Shown here piece after piece: positions 26,000-37,793 of a stretch of 64,000 nucleotides of DNA. The first letter of the stretch is position 1. Every line of letters begins with the position of its first letter. This stretch comes from Vitis vinifera. Its lineage: Eukaryota > Streptophyta > Magnoliopsida > Vitales > Vitaceae. The notes under the pieces are model-generated. The model made no database searches. It saw nothing but the letters and a program-made list of their open reading frames with translations, and had not been told where the DNA came from. The stretch is taken from assembly GCF_030704535.1 (NCBI RefSeq), contig NC_081822.1, positions 36,391,001-36,455,000 on the forward strand. Reading direction: 5' to 3'. Made by a program: the position numbers and the translations under genes.

Positions 26000-26689
26000 A
26001 TGGCATCCTTATTTAGTTGTAAGTCATCTTCTAGTAAAGTTGTTGTAGATAGTGAAGAATATAGGGTCAGTGTTGAGAAGAATTTGCACAATTGGAACAT
26101 CCCAAAAGAGAAAATCTACAAAACAGGATTCTTCAAATCCAACAAGTTAGTGAGAACTGAAAAACAAACAATGCCACTGTCCACTGGAGATCAAATTATA
26201 AGATTACTTCCACAAGAGCATTTATACCGATTCCAAGACGAGGATTGTTCCCTCCATGTAGGGTTGGTTCAACTAGCAGTTGGACCATTAACAAGGCAAG
26301 GTATTAATGGAACCTCAGTTGTTTTATGTCTCCAAGATAATAGGCATAGCAAGTTTGAAGACTCCTTGCTAGGAAAGCTTCAATTCAGTCTTTGTGATGG
26401 ACCCATATATTTTAACTGCTTCCCCAATTTTTTGGTGTCTCTAATGGATCGAAGAGTATTCGACTGCTTGAATTTAAGCATCAAAACAAATGGCTATAAT
26501 ATGGTACAAGGATCACTGCCGATAGCCCTTGAATTCCGTGTCGTTTACAAGATAATGAAAAAAACCCCAGCTGTGCCAAAAGCCTTGGCAGAATACCCAG
26601 GAGGAAGAGTCCTTTTAGAAGAAAAAATTGGAAGATCAAATGCTGTTTTTCCAGCATCAGTCAAGTGGAGCGAAGTCGAAGATGCATAG
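26000..26689 (+). CDS. Endogenous homologue of 30K-superfamily viral movement proteins
   Basis: An uninterrupted frame of 229 codons. The middle of the protein resembles the 30K movement-protein core: a beta-rich region with LCLQDNR (Asp113 in the position of the superfamily's conserved Asp), then DSLLG, GPIYFNCFPNFLVSL (134-148) and TNGYNM..GSLPIALEF. In viruses such proteins enlarge plasmodesmata for cell-to-cell spread; homologues integrated in plant genomes are known, many of them pararetroviral. No replicase, coat-protein or reverse-transcriptase frame lies next to it here. It sits in single-gene context between the oxidases and the cupins, with a 3' flank shared with its relic copy. An intact frame beside a decayed duplicate could mean selection or recent arrival. 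Alternative: a plant protein with chance likeness, which I consider unlikely. Confidence 0.72.
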   Translation: MASLFSCKSSSSKVVVDSEEYRVSVEKNLHNWNIPKEKIYKTGFFKSNKLVRTEKQTMPLSTGDQIIRLLPQEHLYRFQDEDCSLHVGLVQLAVGPLTRQGINGTSVVLCLQDNRHSKFEDSLLGKLQFSLCDGPIYFNCFPNFLVSLMDRRVFDCLNLSIKTNGYNMVQGSLPIALEFRVVYKIMKKTPAVPKALAEYPGGRVLLEEKIGRSNAVFPASVKWSEVEDA

Positions 26690-27009
26690 CAGTGGATGCT
26701 ACCAGCTGAAGTCCCTCAACTACTTTACCTCAAAGTGAGCCAGATAAATGTATTTCATATCAGTATGCATTGCACGGTTATACGTGTGTTTTGTCGTTAG
26801 TTTTCCTGGTGTGTGTATATGTATCTTCAAGAATGCTTTTCTCCCTTTATCTCTGTAAATGTCTCTATAAGTCTATAACTAATGAAGTTTGTCTGTTATT
26901 CCAACTCTTCTCCTCTTAGTTGTTTATCTTATCTGATTTATGTGTTTGTCATTGTGATGGCCAATCTATTTGTTTCATAGTATGTTCTGTACTGTTTGCA
27001 TCAGGGCCA

Positions 27010-28700
27010 AGGTTTAAGATTGCTATAGATCTGACAATACCTGTGTTGTACTGAGCTCTCTAGTTCCGGTTTTGGTTTCTAATTGGCACTTCTTAGAGCT
27101 GGTGGACAGCAATGGGGTTTCTTATGGCAAATTCACTCGGATCATTTGGTTGGACGCCCACTAGTGATGACAATACTTAGGAAGTCAGAATGCATTATAT
27201 ATCCCAAAGGGTTCTGGTTTATGATTCTTCCAAGAAAAGATTGAATCTGTCAGTGGTTATGCCGTAAATAAATAAAACATATTTGTTATTGAAATCCATG
27301 ACAGTTTCCTATGATTATACACTAATATGATTGGGGAACAAACATGTCCGGAAAAAGTAGCAGTTAGGCCTTTAAGTTTAACCAAGGCTGGTTTGAACAA
27401 CTTCTGCTATTGTGTACGAGGCATTGTAGAAGCTAGCCTTTTTGAATCTCACTAACAGGTCTGGGAATCCTATAGGTTCTCAGTCTCATCTGAAGATCCA
27501 AGGATTCAATATTAAACCAGGATCACATATATGCCAACTTTTTTTTTTTTTGCTGGAATTGAAGTGGAAACCTATTGATGAATGCTGTAAGTTTTCCGGT
27601 TTTGGAGGATGGATGATGTCCTGCTCTTGGGAAAGACTTGAGGAGACTTTGGAAAGACTTTGATCTTTACTATTTTGGAAAGAACTTTGATATATAAAAA
27701 CAAAAGTTTAGGTATTGTTTGGTAAGTGTTTTTTAAAATAACTCTAAAAAATAGTTTTTAAAAACAGTTTTTAAAAATTGTTTTGTTTTGTAAAATAAAA
27801 GTTTATTTGAAAACCTAAAATGTTTTTAACTTGTTTTTAATATTTTTAAATATATTTTAAAAATAACTTTTACATTCACAACTTTATTTTTAATTATTAT
27901 ATATGTGTATTATTATTTTTTAAAACAATTCTCAAAAAACAAGTAAAAACAACTAAAAGACATTAGCTGAAAACATCATATTTTTTGTTTTAAGAACTGA
28001 AAACAAAAAATAGTTTTTGATTGTCAAATATATTTTCTAGTTTTCTTGTTTTAGAAAATAAAAATTTGTTCTTGAAAATAGTTGCTAAATAGACCCTTAA
28101 AGCCTCTTTTTGGAAGTTGTTCTTGACAACCGTTTTTTGTCCTCAAATAAAAATAGTTTTCTAAAGTAGAATACATATTTGAAAAGCTTTTGATAATTTT
28201 TTTTTTTTTAAGAATTTACCCTAAAAATACCTTTTTTTTTTTGAAAGAACTCAGGTAATTTCAGTTTATTTTTAAAATAGGAAGAATATTTTAACTTTTA
28301 ACTGTACATAAATGTGCAGTACCTTTATGGAGAATAAGCTGAGAAAATTGCAATTCATATTTAAGTTGAATTTTATTCTTGAAAATCATTAAAAATTATT
28401 TTTAAGAATAGTTATCCCAAACTATTTTTTGGAAACTATTGGAAAAAACATAGCCAAAAAAAGCTCTAAGTGCATTTTTTGATCATATATTTTTCTTCCT
28501 TTTTTTTTTCAATGAATAAATGTTTTATAACACTACATAAATTACATAAAATGCTAAGGACCCTAGAGGAATAGTATACTCAGGACTAGAATGATTTTGC
28601 CACAAGAAAAATGGCACTGTGTCAATCCCTACCCAAAAATGCCCTAGGACCTTCCAAGACATTCTGATGATAAAATCTGCCAAACTCTCAGACAATGGAC
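27010..28700. other. Intergenic region with AT-rich MITE-like DNA
   Basis: 27010-27700 shows no recognisable gene. 27707-28097 and 28098-28455 are adjoining AT-rich non-coding blocks, described separately. 28460-28700 is unremarkable. Confidence 0.5.
27707..28455. mobile_element. Two adjoining MITE-like AT-rich elements
   Basis: The first block begins TTTAGGTATTGTTTGG and ends with an imperfect inverted match (CTAAATAGACCCTTAAA). The second, from about 28098, shares an interior with the element at 6850-7254: GGAGAATAAGCTGAGAAAAT followed by TTTTATTC and AATTATTTTTAAGAAT. Both are non-coding. Ends are approximate and no target duplication is clear. Confidence 0.45.
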
Positions 28701-28960
28701 CAAAATTGACTTGATAAAATCATGTACACAAAAAATAAAAAAATAAAAAAAAAACCCAGAATTGGCTTCAAAATATTGTTGGACACTGGAAAAGATGAGA
28801 AATGAATGGATCACAATAAATACCAGAGCAAAAGACCCAATAAACTCAATGATCTCTTTTAGTTTAAAAGATATGACCCACTTAATATGAAGGCATAATT
28901 AACTATATTCATAAAAAAATTCCCAGGAGCAGCGTAGAGAGGAGACCTCAAAATTCAGCA

Positions 28961-29595
28961 ATGGCATGTTTGGGTTCAGTCAACCAGTCTGTGGTAGCAC
29001 TCTCTAATAAGTTCCACAACACCAACACCCAAAGCCTCCCAACCAAACACCTGTCTTCTTTATCATTATTTAGTGGTTCTTCTTCTCCCTTATCAACAAA
29101 ATCACCCAAAACCTACAAGCCAACTTACAGAGTCAACACTGGGATTGTGAGGGCAGAAGCTATGACAACTGAGAAGCTGGGCATCAAGATTGAGAGGAAT
29201 CCTCCTGAGTCCAGACTCACTCAACTGGGTGTCAAATCTTGGCCCAAGTATGTTTTCTGCTCTTTTTCTTCTTCTTTCTTCCATGGAAAAAATTGAGGAA
29301 AACAACAGAAAAAGTGGTGTATTCATGTGTTTATAAATGCTTTAGGGTTGTCGATGGGCTCATGTATGTGGGTTATTGAATATTGAACAGGTGGGGGTGT
29401 GAACCAAGCAAATTCCCATGGACGTTCACAACCAAAGAGACATGTTACCTACTGAAGGGCAAAGTGAAGGTATACCCAGATGGGGCTAATGAGTGTGTTG
29501 AGATTGGGGCTGGTGATTTGGTGGAGTTTCCCAAAGGAATGAGCTGCACTTGGGATGTCTCTGTTGCAGTGGACAAGCATTACAGCTTGGGCTAA
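28961..29595 (+). CDS. Small cupin (DUF861/Cupin_3-like), plastid-type N-terminus
   Basis: Two exons, 28961-29247 and 29391-29595, join in phase (CCCAA + GTGG gives PKWGC), for 163 residues. The C-terminal ~90 residues form a single cupin fold: KWGCEPSKFPWTF, ETCYLLKGKVKVYPDG, then EIGAGDLVEFPKGMSCTWDV. This matches the plant RmlC-like cupin group with DUF861. The first ~65 residues are Ser/Thr/Asn-rich with no acidic residue before about residue 66, typical of a chloroplast transit peptide, ending near a VRAEA-like cleavage area. The metal-ligand histidines of classical cupins are largely missing. Function is unknown. It is paralogous to the gene at 31574. Confidence 0.9.
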
Positions 29596-31573
29596 TTCAC
29601 TAGTCTTCTGCAGCCCCTTTGCCTCTCTTCTTATCAATAACTGCATGAAATGAAGTATTGGGGTTCTAGAAGTAGATCTTAGGATACAATCAAACTCATA
29701 TGTTTGTCTCTCTGTGTAATTTGGTTGTGGAATAAGATGTTCTAGCCCTTTTATTGGATAAATGCAGAAAATTTTGGGTTTTTCTCAGATTCTTGTTTTG
29801 AGGCAAAGATACGGAGAAGGAAAATTGTATGGTAATTCTCTGCCATATAATAACTAAAGGTGCAAGAAAAGGATAGTTAAATCTAAACAAAATGACGTCA
29901 AAAGAGAGAGAGAGATAGCAAAATTAATTGTCAAAGCAACCAACTTGAATATTCAGAATGAAAAACTACTTTTTGACAAGGGAAAATATTAAAAGTAGAG
30001 TGGATTCTACTTTCTACTTGCTACTTGAATTTAGTATTTGATTTGATTGTGGCACCAACTCGCTAGTGGAATGTATCCATGAGTGGGCTTACTTTATAGC
30101 CTTATGAATATGAGATGCTTCCTTTGTTAGTTATAAATAAATAAAAAGGAAAAGGAAAAGAAAAGCAAGAGTTTTTCAGAAATCAGATCATGTGGGGATG
30201 GGTAAGGGTATAGGAGAATTAGGGCAGTTGGAGGTGAGTTGCTCTGCGAGGATGCCCCACACCCACTTTCTAAAGAGACTTCAGAGTTTGAAGGAAGGAA
30301 GAAATATGGTTAAAAGGAAAGATTGAAAGATTGAAAGATTTTAGAAGTTGAAAAAAGTCCATGATTTATGTTTAATAAAACTTGGATGATACTATAAAAA
30401 AAAATGAGATTCGAATATAAGGAAATAAGAGTTCCATATAAAATAACCTAAACATGAAGGTCAAGGATACCATGCTCACTTTACAAATCAAATTCATCAA
30501 CTACTTTAATTAATAAAATATGTAAATAGTAAATTCAAAGATTTATCCCACATCCTTTCTATCCCCATCCCTCTTCTTTCGAATGTCCCTTGTTGTTGAA
30601 AAGTTAAATAATAAATATTACATATATTACTTGTTCCTGAAAAATTAAATATTAAAAAAAATGGTGAATTCGATAATTCAAAAAGAAAAAATAATTGAAT
30701 AAAAAATATCAAATATAGTACGGAATTGAATCATGAGAGATATCATATCCTTATATATATATAAAAGAAAAAATCAATTAACAAGTAATTTCATTTAATT
30801 CAATAATTCAATTCACTTTTTTCAAAAAAATCAATACTTTCGATTTAAAGATATATCAACGTGTAATTTGCATAATTAGTTCATATTTAAAAACATTTTA
30901 TAAATAAATCTTTTTACTTTGATCCAAAATATTAAAATTTACACGGGTGAATAGCCTTAAATTGTTCCACTTATTAGTGGATAAAATGATTTTTTTTTTT
31001 TTTTATAACAATGGATAAAATGATTTCTAATCAATAGTCTACCAAAGAGTGAAGAATTTATAATTAATAATGTATTAAATACTAATAACACCCTTATTAA
31101 TTAGGATTGCACTACATCATTACACTTATTAAAGGTAATGAAGGTCATATCACTTATTCCCAATTCGCCAAGACTATTAATAAAAATAAAGATAATTTGT
31201 TGTATTTTATTCACGAAATCATTTGTTATACAAATCGTATTTGATTAATAAATAAATTGAATTGAATTGAAGAAATATTTAATTTAAATAATTCATTCAC
31301 ACCACCGTTATGATCCATTTGATACTATCATCGCTCATTTAATTCATTTACAACTTCAAATGTATACAAAGTATAAATTACCTTATTTTCTTAAAAGAGG
31401 TATATGCGTGTTAATGTACACGGCATTTCTTTGAATTTTATATTCTAAATTGATTTGATCAGACTAAAATTTTAGTATATTTAAATAAGCCAAAAACTTT
31501 ATTGGTTGCACAGAATCCGGCGTTAGATTGAATGAAAGTATTTTCTTGGGGGAAACTTTCCTGAGAAACAAAC
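29596..31573. other. Intergenic AT-rich DNA between the cupin genes
   Basis: Includes the 3' UTR of the first cupin and AT-rich DNA. Short open frames here have no recognisable similarity. Confidence 0.6.
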
Positions 31574-34500
31574 ATGCCTTCCAAGTTCACAAAATTAGCG
31601 AGTAGCAATGCAGCAGCAGTCGTGATACTACTACTTTCTGTGGCTCTAGTAGTTTTTACGAGTAATATGACAAAACCCAATCCCCAAGAAGCTTCAACGG
31701 CGATCATCGAGATTTTTGGAGTGAAGATTCACAGGAACCCTCCTCAGGCCACACTCACCGATCTGGGTGTCACTTCTTGGAAAAAGTAACACCCTTCACC
31801 TCTCTCTTTTTCGGTCCCTTTTTTCAGTTTTCTTGCATTCACTTTCTTGGCAAACAAACGGGGGGTTTACAGTGAAAAGTTGGAAGTTTGCTTCTTTGCT
31901 TCTAATATGGAGAAAATTTGTGATGTGGGTCTGCACCCAGAAACTATTTTCTTGTCCTGAGGGGGTTTGGTGTAAAATTCTTCTGAAATAATCGATAAAA
32001 ATCATTCCTTTTGAGTCTATTTGGGCTTATTATCACTTGATTTCTTATCCCCTCAAACATGTACTCGAGTACCCTTTCTGTTATATTTGTTGCTGAGAAT
32101 AAACCCATTAGGAGCGGCAATGAAAACCCTGATTAACTTTTTGAAAAAGAGTAAAACCTAGAAAAGCATAAGAAGATAGTCATTTGTAGGGTTGATTTCC
32201 ATCTCCAAATTGGAGAATTCTTCCCAAAAAAATTTGGTCAACTGAGACTTGTCCCTTCTCTTTATGAGACTAGTGAATTTATTTTCATAATTGGGCCAAT
32301 TTGATATTGAAATACAATCTACAATGGATGTCATCTTCCCTTTCCCATGAATTCATGTCATTGCTGGTTAGTTACCCTTCATGTAAAAACTTGAGAGGTC
32401 AAGGATTTGACACCGGCACTATATTTAAGTTTGAAAGTGTGAAGAATCACTTCATACTAATCTGAATAATATAAATTTCATGGTAGTCTTCTTGCAGTGG
32501 TAGTCTATGTAAGGCAATGCCTTCAGTTTGCAGCCTAGGATCAAGGTTCAAGATCAGGCATTATCTTAGATCATGTTCTGTGCCCTCATATATAGGTATA
32601 GAACATTTCCATGTAGTACATATTCTTCTGCATGCATTGCCATTTTATTCTTTTAGTTTGGCTTGATATCATATTTGTAGTCTCCCACACCTTGGAGAGG
32701 TCTGATGCCCAAGACGATGGTGCGGTCTGATGCCCAAGACAATGGTGCTTGAATTTGGAGTACAATCACAGGATCATGAGGCTAAGGAAAAAATTTAATT
32801 AGTGGGATAACTCAGGTGAAAATTTTAGTGAATTTGATGTGCTGTTGGGAATCAAGTATTGGCATAAGCTGATTATACTGTAAGAGGATGGTTTCCAACC
32901 TGGGGTTGGTGTAAACATGATTAATTAAGTTTTTTAATCAGAAATAAAAGAATGGATGAGAGTCTCAGCATAGAACATGAAGAAGATCAATTTTAATTGA
33001 GAAAAAAAAAAAAAGTTAGATAACAGGGTTAACCAGTTGCCTGGATCAGGGATGAGTTCAATATTTGATGTTTCATTTCATATCACCTTATCAAGATTTC
33101 TAATCTAGTAAATGAAATAACCTAATATATTGTCAGGTTTTACATGAGAATGCACAAAGGGGACCCACTGCCACCCGTTAAGGTAGCCCAATTGGTCAGG
33201 GCACACTGGGAAGTGTGGTCCCAGTAAGTGGCACATGGTCTTGGGTTCAAATTCTGTCATTAATGATACCTTGAATTTATCTGATACTAGTTGTTGCGGA
33301 GAGATTACCATTCCGAGGTTTAGGTCCTCATGGAGAGTCCTAAGGGCTTGGCCATGGAAGGTTCTTCGAATTTTAAAAAGGAAAAAAAAAAAAAAAAAGA
33401 GACCCACTGCCAAAACACTGATAAAAAATTTGTCACTGATATGTTCCCTTTCTTTAATTTCTTTCTTGGAGCTGATTACTCTGCTGAGATATATTTTGTG
33501 GCCTTAGAGTTATTTGTTTATTTAATTTTTGGTCCCTTTAAATTTGAATGTTGACCAATTTATTTTCAATTGTTAAGTTTATTTGCTATGCTACAGTGTC
33601 CCTTTGTTCATTAATGGTTGGATTCTACAGATTACATATGCATACTTTGTGTCAAAGCTCTTGATTTTTGCAAGACTTTGTCCCTTTTGATTGACTATAT
33701 ATTATTTGAGACTTTTAAGAAATTGAAAACCATGCAATCCAAATGAGATGGGTGCCTGCCTAGGGCGGGGCAGGTGGTCAGTTACCTCAACTCTCTTGCC
33801 AAGTCTCACCATCAAGTACACAGGATAGTTAGAGGGTTGAATGGGGTTGGGGTCTACCTGTGTACAGGATGGGTTCTGTCTTCTGTAATATTCATGCTGA
33901 TAAGACCAATTAGCTCCCATCATGTAGCCCAACTGGCTCCATCTCAAAACCCTAATTTCATGCAGAGGTTTAGAAAGTCTCCATATGTTCAGTTTATCAA
34001 AACACCGCTTTCAATGATACCATATTTTAGAAAAGGCCTATACTTCCCATACAAAAAAAGAGGTGTATTATCTTGTAATAAAGAATCATTTGACATAATA
34101 ATATCAAACTTGATGTTTACTATTGATTACACTTTCAAATAATATATTCATTAACTAAACACCTAATCTATACTGCTGCCACTCCTTTATTTCTGCCGTT
34201 GACATTGCCCTGCTTCTTTCCTGTTACTGCCAATGCCCTTCAACAACTTCTACAGAAATGTGTCTGTGTTCTTGGCTCTGATTTGTACAAGAAAGGTTTG
34301 AAAAGTTTTGTACTTGTTGCTGTATTTCATTAGCTGCCATGAATGAAGACATTGAACCAAAAAGGAATAGAGGTCAAACGTTTGAGACACATGCACCATC
34401 TATGGTTTTTCTACTTTGCTACTTCATATATTATGGCATGTTTCTGTGTATGGGCTAATATTGAATGAACAGGTGGGGATGCTCTCCAAGCAAATTCCCA

Positions 34501-34680
34501 TGGACATTTGAAGCTAAAGAGACAATGTATCTGCTGGAGGGAAAAGTGAAGGTTTACTGTGATGGGCATGATGGATTCTTTGAAATTGGAGCGGGTGATT
34601 TGGTTGAGTTCCCCAAAGGAATGAAAGTCACTTGGGATGTCACTGAAGCTCTGAACAAGCACTACTCCTTGGAGAAGTAA
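31574..34680 (+). CDS. Small cupin (DUF861/Cupin_3-like), membrane-anchored-type N-terminus
   Basis: Exons 31574-31785 and 34473-34680 join in phase (AAAAA + GTGG gives KKWGC), for 139 residues. The cupin part (WGCSPSKFPWTFEAKETMY, LLEGKVKVY, EIGAGDLVEFPKGMKVTWDV) is closely similar to the neighbour at 28961, and the intron falls at the same codon. The N-terminus is different: after a short basic start, residues ~13-31 form a hydrophobic stretch (VVILLLSVALVVF), reading as a signal anchor or signal peptide rather than a transit peptide. The 2.7-kb intron holds a SINE. Function is unknown; a change of compartment after duplication is inferred. Confidence 0.87.
33162..33412 (+). mobile_element. 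tRNA-derived SINE with 12-bp target duplication
   Basis: GACCCACTGCCA occurs at 33162-33173 and again at 33401-33412. The 227-bp body between them carries a box-A-like TAGCCCAATTGGTC (33184-33197) and a box-B-like GGTTCAAATTC (33244-33254), and ends in an A-rich tail of about 20 bases. These are hallmarks of a tRNA-related SINE. It lies in the same orientation as the cupin gene whose intron it occupies. Confidence 0.85.
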
Positions 34681-36599
34681 TGCACCTAAGCCGAACAAAC
34701 ATGTTATGGGGCCTAAACCATGAACTTTTCATCCTATCTTAGACTGCGAGGTGTATCATACTTCCGCTACATAACACTCTTAGGCATGCAGCAATACCTT
34801 TTAATATCAGGGATTTATCCAAGCATGTTGAATTTTTGCATCTAAGGCCTCCATATCTTGCAATACATGTTTGCTGATGAGAATCCTTATGTTGCAATTC
34901 TTATTCATGTCGGGGATTGTCTTTACATGCTGCAATTTTGATCTATTTCCTGTTCTGTGTTGATGGCATTGTTAGAACAGAGCATGGGATTCACTACTTG
35001 TCTTGATGACCTCAGAGAGATGCCTTTAGGTCATATTATATACATTCGACCCAATAAATTTCAGTGATTCTTTAATCCTTTCACTGATTAATTAGGAATG
35101 TGAGCCAGAAGTTGGGCAGAAATTCAGGTTGATTAGGTTTTCTGGCATCTTTTGTGATGAATGTTCGATTATAATTTTAAGCAAATATATATAAGAGGTG
35201 GGCTAAGGCATCTCTTGTAGATGAATATTTCACAAATGTTTGAAATAGATATAGATCTTGCCTCCTCATGAATCATCTGATCAAACTGAACTTCTTACAA
35301 AAGATGGTTCCCAAGGGAGTCATGATCTGTTCATCTACTGAGAGACTTCCTCATACTCATGAGCTTAATATCCTGGGTCAGAATAAGTTGGTAGGATCCC
35401 TTTTACACCACGGGGTGGAAAAAAAAGGAAGAAGAGGGATGGGATTGGCAGCTACAAGACTATTTTTCTAAATTCCTCGATAGAGAGTTGTCTTGTGCCC
35501 TTAGACATTCTCTACTGTTTGCTTGTGCCAACTTTAGTTACAAATACCCTTTTTGTTGAAGGATGTAAGGCTATTTATCCGAATTCATTAGAGAGAGTTG
35601 TATCGTATCCTCAGTTACTCTTCACCTATCCATCGGTGTTAGTGTCATGTCAGTGTCGGATTCAAGTACAGGTGCTCTTTTGTTGAAGGTTGCTGTCTCT
35701 ATGGCCGTACTTTTCATGTAGACCCTTCATGGATAGAGGGTAAGAGTTATATATCAGGGATCATGGTTAAGAATTTGTTTTGTTGTAGAAATGTTTTGTA
35801 AAATAATTGAAAATACAAAAAAAGAAATATTTTAGAAACTTTTGCATTATATATAAATGTATAATATGGTTATGGGCTACTCTTTTAAAACTGTCTTAGT
35901 GGTGTTTGCTTTTTTTTGACTGAATAGGAAAAAGTCAAAGTTAAATAAAAAAAATTAAAATATTTGATTTTTTCTATTAAGTTAAAAGTAACCTATTGAT
36001 ATTATTTAATATAATTAAACTGAATATATTAATAATAAATTCACTTTAATTATATTGGATGATGTTAACATGTCACTTTTAATTGAATATTAAAAATAAA
36101 ATATTTTGATTTTTTTTATTTAACCAAAAAATAATTACCACCTTCGACTTTGTGAAAAAGAAAAGATAAAAATTTTAAAAAATAAAAGATAATCTCTATA
36201 TTTCTTGTAGAGTTTTTTTCATCAAAGAAATAATGTCTCAAATATAAGTAAAAAACAAGAAGTTCAAACTAATTTACTTTCAAATAAATTTCATATATTG
36301 CATTTTTTTCTTATTTTATTTTTTATTTTTAAGATATATACCAATCATCAAATATTGGTACCATGTGTGAAAATGAGTGTAAACCATGTTTTAAGAATTT
36401 TTAATTCTTTAACACTATCATAAACCTACAATTATTTAAATAATATCAAATGTGATACATATTTTATTTTATTAAGTTATTTAACCATAACAATTTTTTT
36501 TTTTCAAAAAAAAAAAAAATTATTTTAGAATCCAATACCAATTGTAGACATTTAGACCGATGCTTCTAGAGACTTAACTGGATAATGGATTAGCAACTG
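34681..36599. other. 3' UTR of cupin 2 and intergenic DNA
   Basis: No gene is supported. Open frames at 35268-35471 and 35495-35686 have no recognisable product. The last ~700 bases are AT-rich. Confidence 0.6.
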
Positions 36600-36604
36600 A
36601 ATCA
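36600..36604. repeat. Target-site duplication AATCA, left copy
   Basis: Exact match to 37789-37793, flanking the TRIM element. Confidence 0.85.
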
Positions 36605-37102
36605 TGTATTGCCAGCGAAAGCTTTGATGCCAACAATGTTAGTTCAAGAACACAAAGATAAAACAATCACACATACGGTACACGAGGTTTTAACGTGGTT
36701 CGGCCAACCATGCCTACGTCCACGGATGAGAGAGAATAATTCCACTATACAATAGAGAATATTACAGAGGATAGAACCAGATACAACTATTGGGTTCCCG
36801 AAACATCCCATGTTTCCCCACTCCTTGTATCCATACCTTACTACGAGCCATCTCGCTCCACCAGGTACCTCTCGTTCTTCCTCACATCTCTATCCACCTC
36901 GTATAGTCTCTATAGGCCCATCTCCATCTCATAACTTTTTCCCCTCATAACCTAGAATATTTATAGAGATATTTCTAACAACCTTCCTTATTCTATAAGG
37001 AAGTCTAATATTACAATAATATATCAACCTAGAAATATTCTATACAATATTCTTTACAAAAAGGAATATTTACTAATTAGGAATTTGGGACAATTCCCAA
37101 CA
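36605..37102 (-). repeat. 3' LTR of the TRIM element
   Basis: 498 bp, the same length as its partner at 37291-37788. It contains the word GTTTTAACGTGGTTCGGCC that is common in plant LTRs. Confidence 0.93.
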
Positions 37103-37290
37103 ATCTCCACCTTGGACCAAATTACATGAAGTTAATCTTCAATCTCTCCATGACACAAACCTTTTTGTATCATATCACCACGAAAGAGCAATTGACTCCA
37201 CCTTCAGTGAAAATTCCTTTTGTTTTCATCTTGTGTGCTTTGTGATCTTTTACTCTTCCAGAAATCTTCAACCTAAGCTCTGATACCAAT

Positions 37291-37788
37291 TGTAGTGCCA
37301 ACGAAAACTTTGATGCCAACAATGTTAGTTCAAGAACACAAAGATAAAACAATCACACATACGGTACACGAGGTTTTAACGTGGTTCGGCCAACCATGCC
37401 TACGTCCACGGATGAGAGAGAATAATTCCACTATACAATAGAGAATATTACAGAGGATAGAACCAGATACAACTATTGGGTTCCCGAAACATCCCATGTT
37501 TCCCCACTCCTTGTATCCATACCTTACTACGAGCCATCTCGCTCCACCAGGTACCTCTCGTTCTTCCTCACATCTCTATCCACCTCGTATAGTCTCTATA
37601 GGCCCATCTCCATCTCATAACTTTTTCCCCTCATAACCTAGAATATTTATAGAGATATTTCTAACAACCTTCCTTATTCTATAAGAAAGTCTAATATTAC
37701 AATAATATATCAACCTATAAATATTCTATACAATATTATTTACAAAAAGGAATATTTACTAATTAGGAATTTGGGACAATTCCCAACA
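37291..37788 (-). repeat. 5' LTR of the TRIM element
   Basis: 498 bp, directly preceded on the - strand order by target site AATCA (37789-37793) and followed by the primer-binding site at 37277-37288. Confidence 0.93.
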
Positions 37789-37793
37789 AATCA

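Larger units (their letters stand above)
36605..37788 (-). mobile_element. TRIM-type miniature LTR retrotransposon, complete
   Basis: Two 498-bp LTRs (36605-37102 and 37291-37788) flank a 188-bp non-coding interior, all between AATCA target duplications. On the - strand each LTR starts TGTTGGGAATTGTCCC and ends in TACA. The primer-binding site TGGTATCAGAGC (initiator tRNA-Met type) lies on the - strand at 37277-37288, next to the right-hand (5') LTR. A purine tract (CCAAGGTGGAGAT) lies next to the left-hand (3') LTR. I count six base differences between LTRs (about 1.2%). With no gag or pol frame it must move in trans. Confidence 0.93.

Noticed and set aside
33105-33507. Open frames overlapping the SINE
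   Set aside because: They run through the SINE and its A tail on both strands; no protein similarity.
33730-33970. Possible second SINE in the cupin intron
   Set aside because: GGTTGAATGGGG resembles box B weakly, but no convincing box A, tail or target duplication was found.
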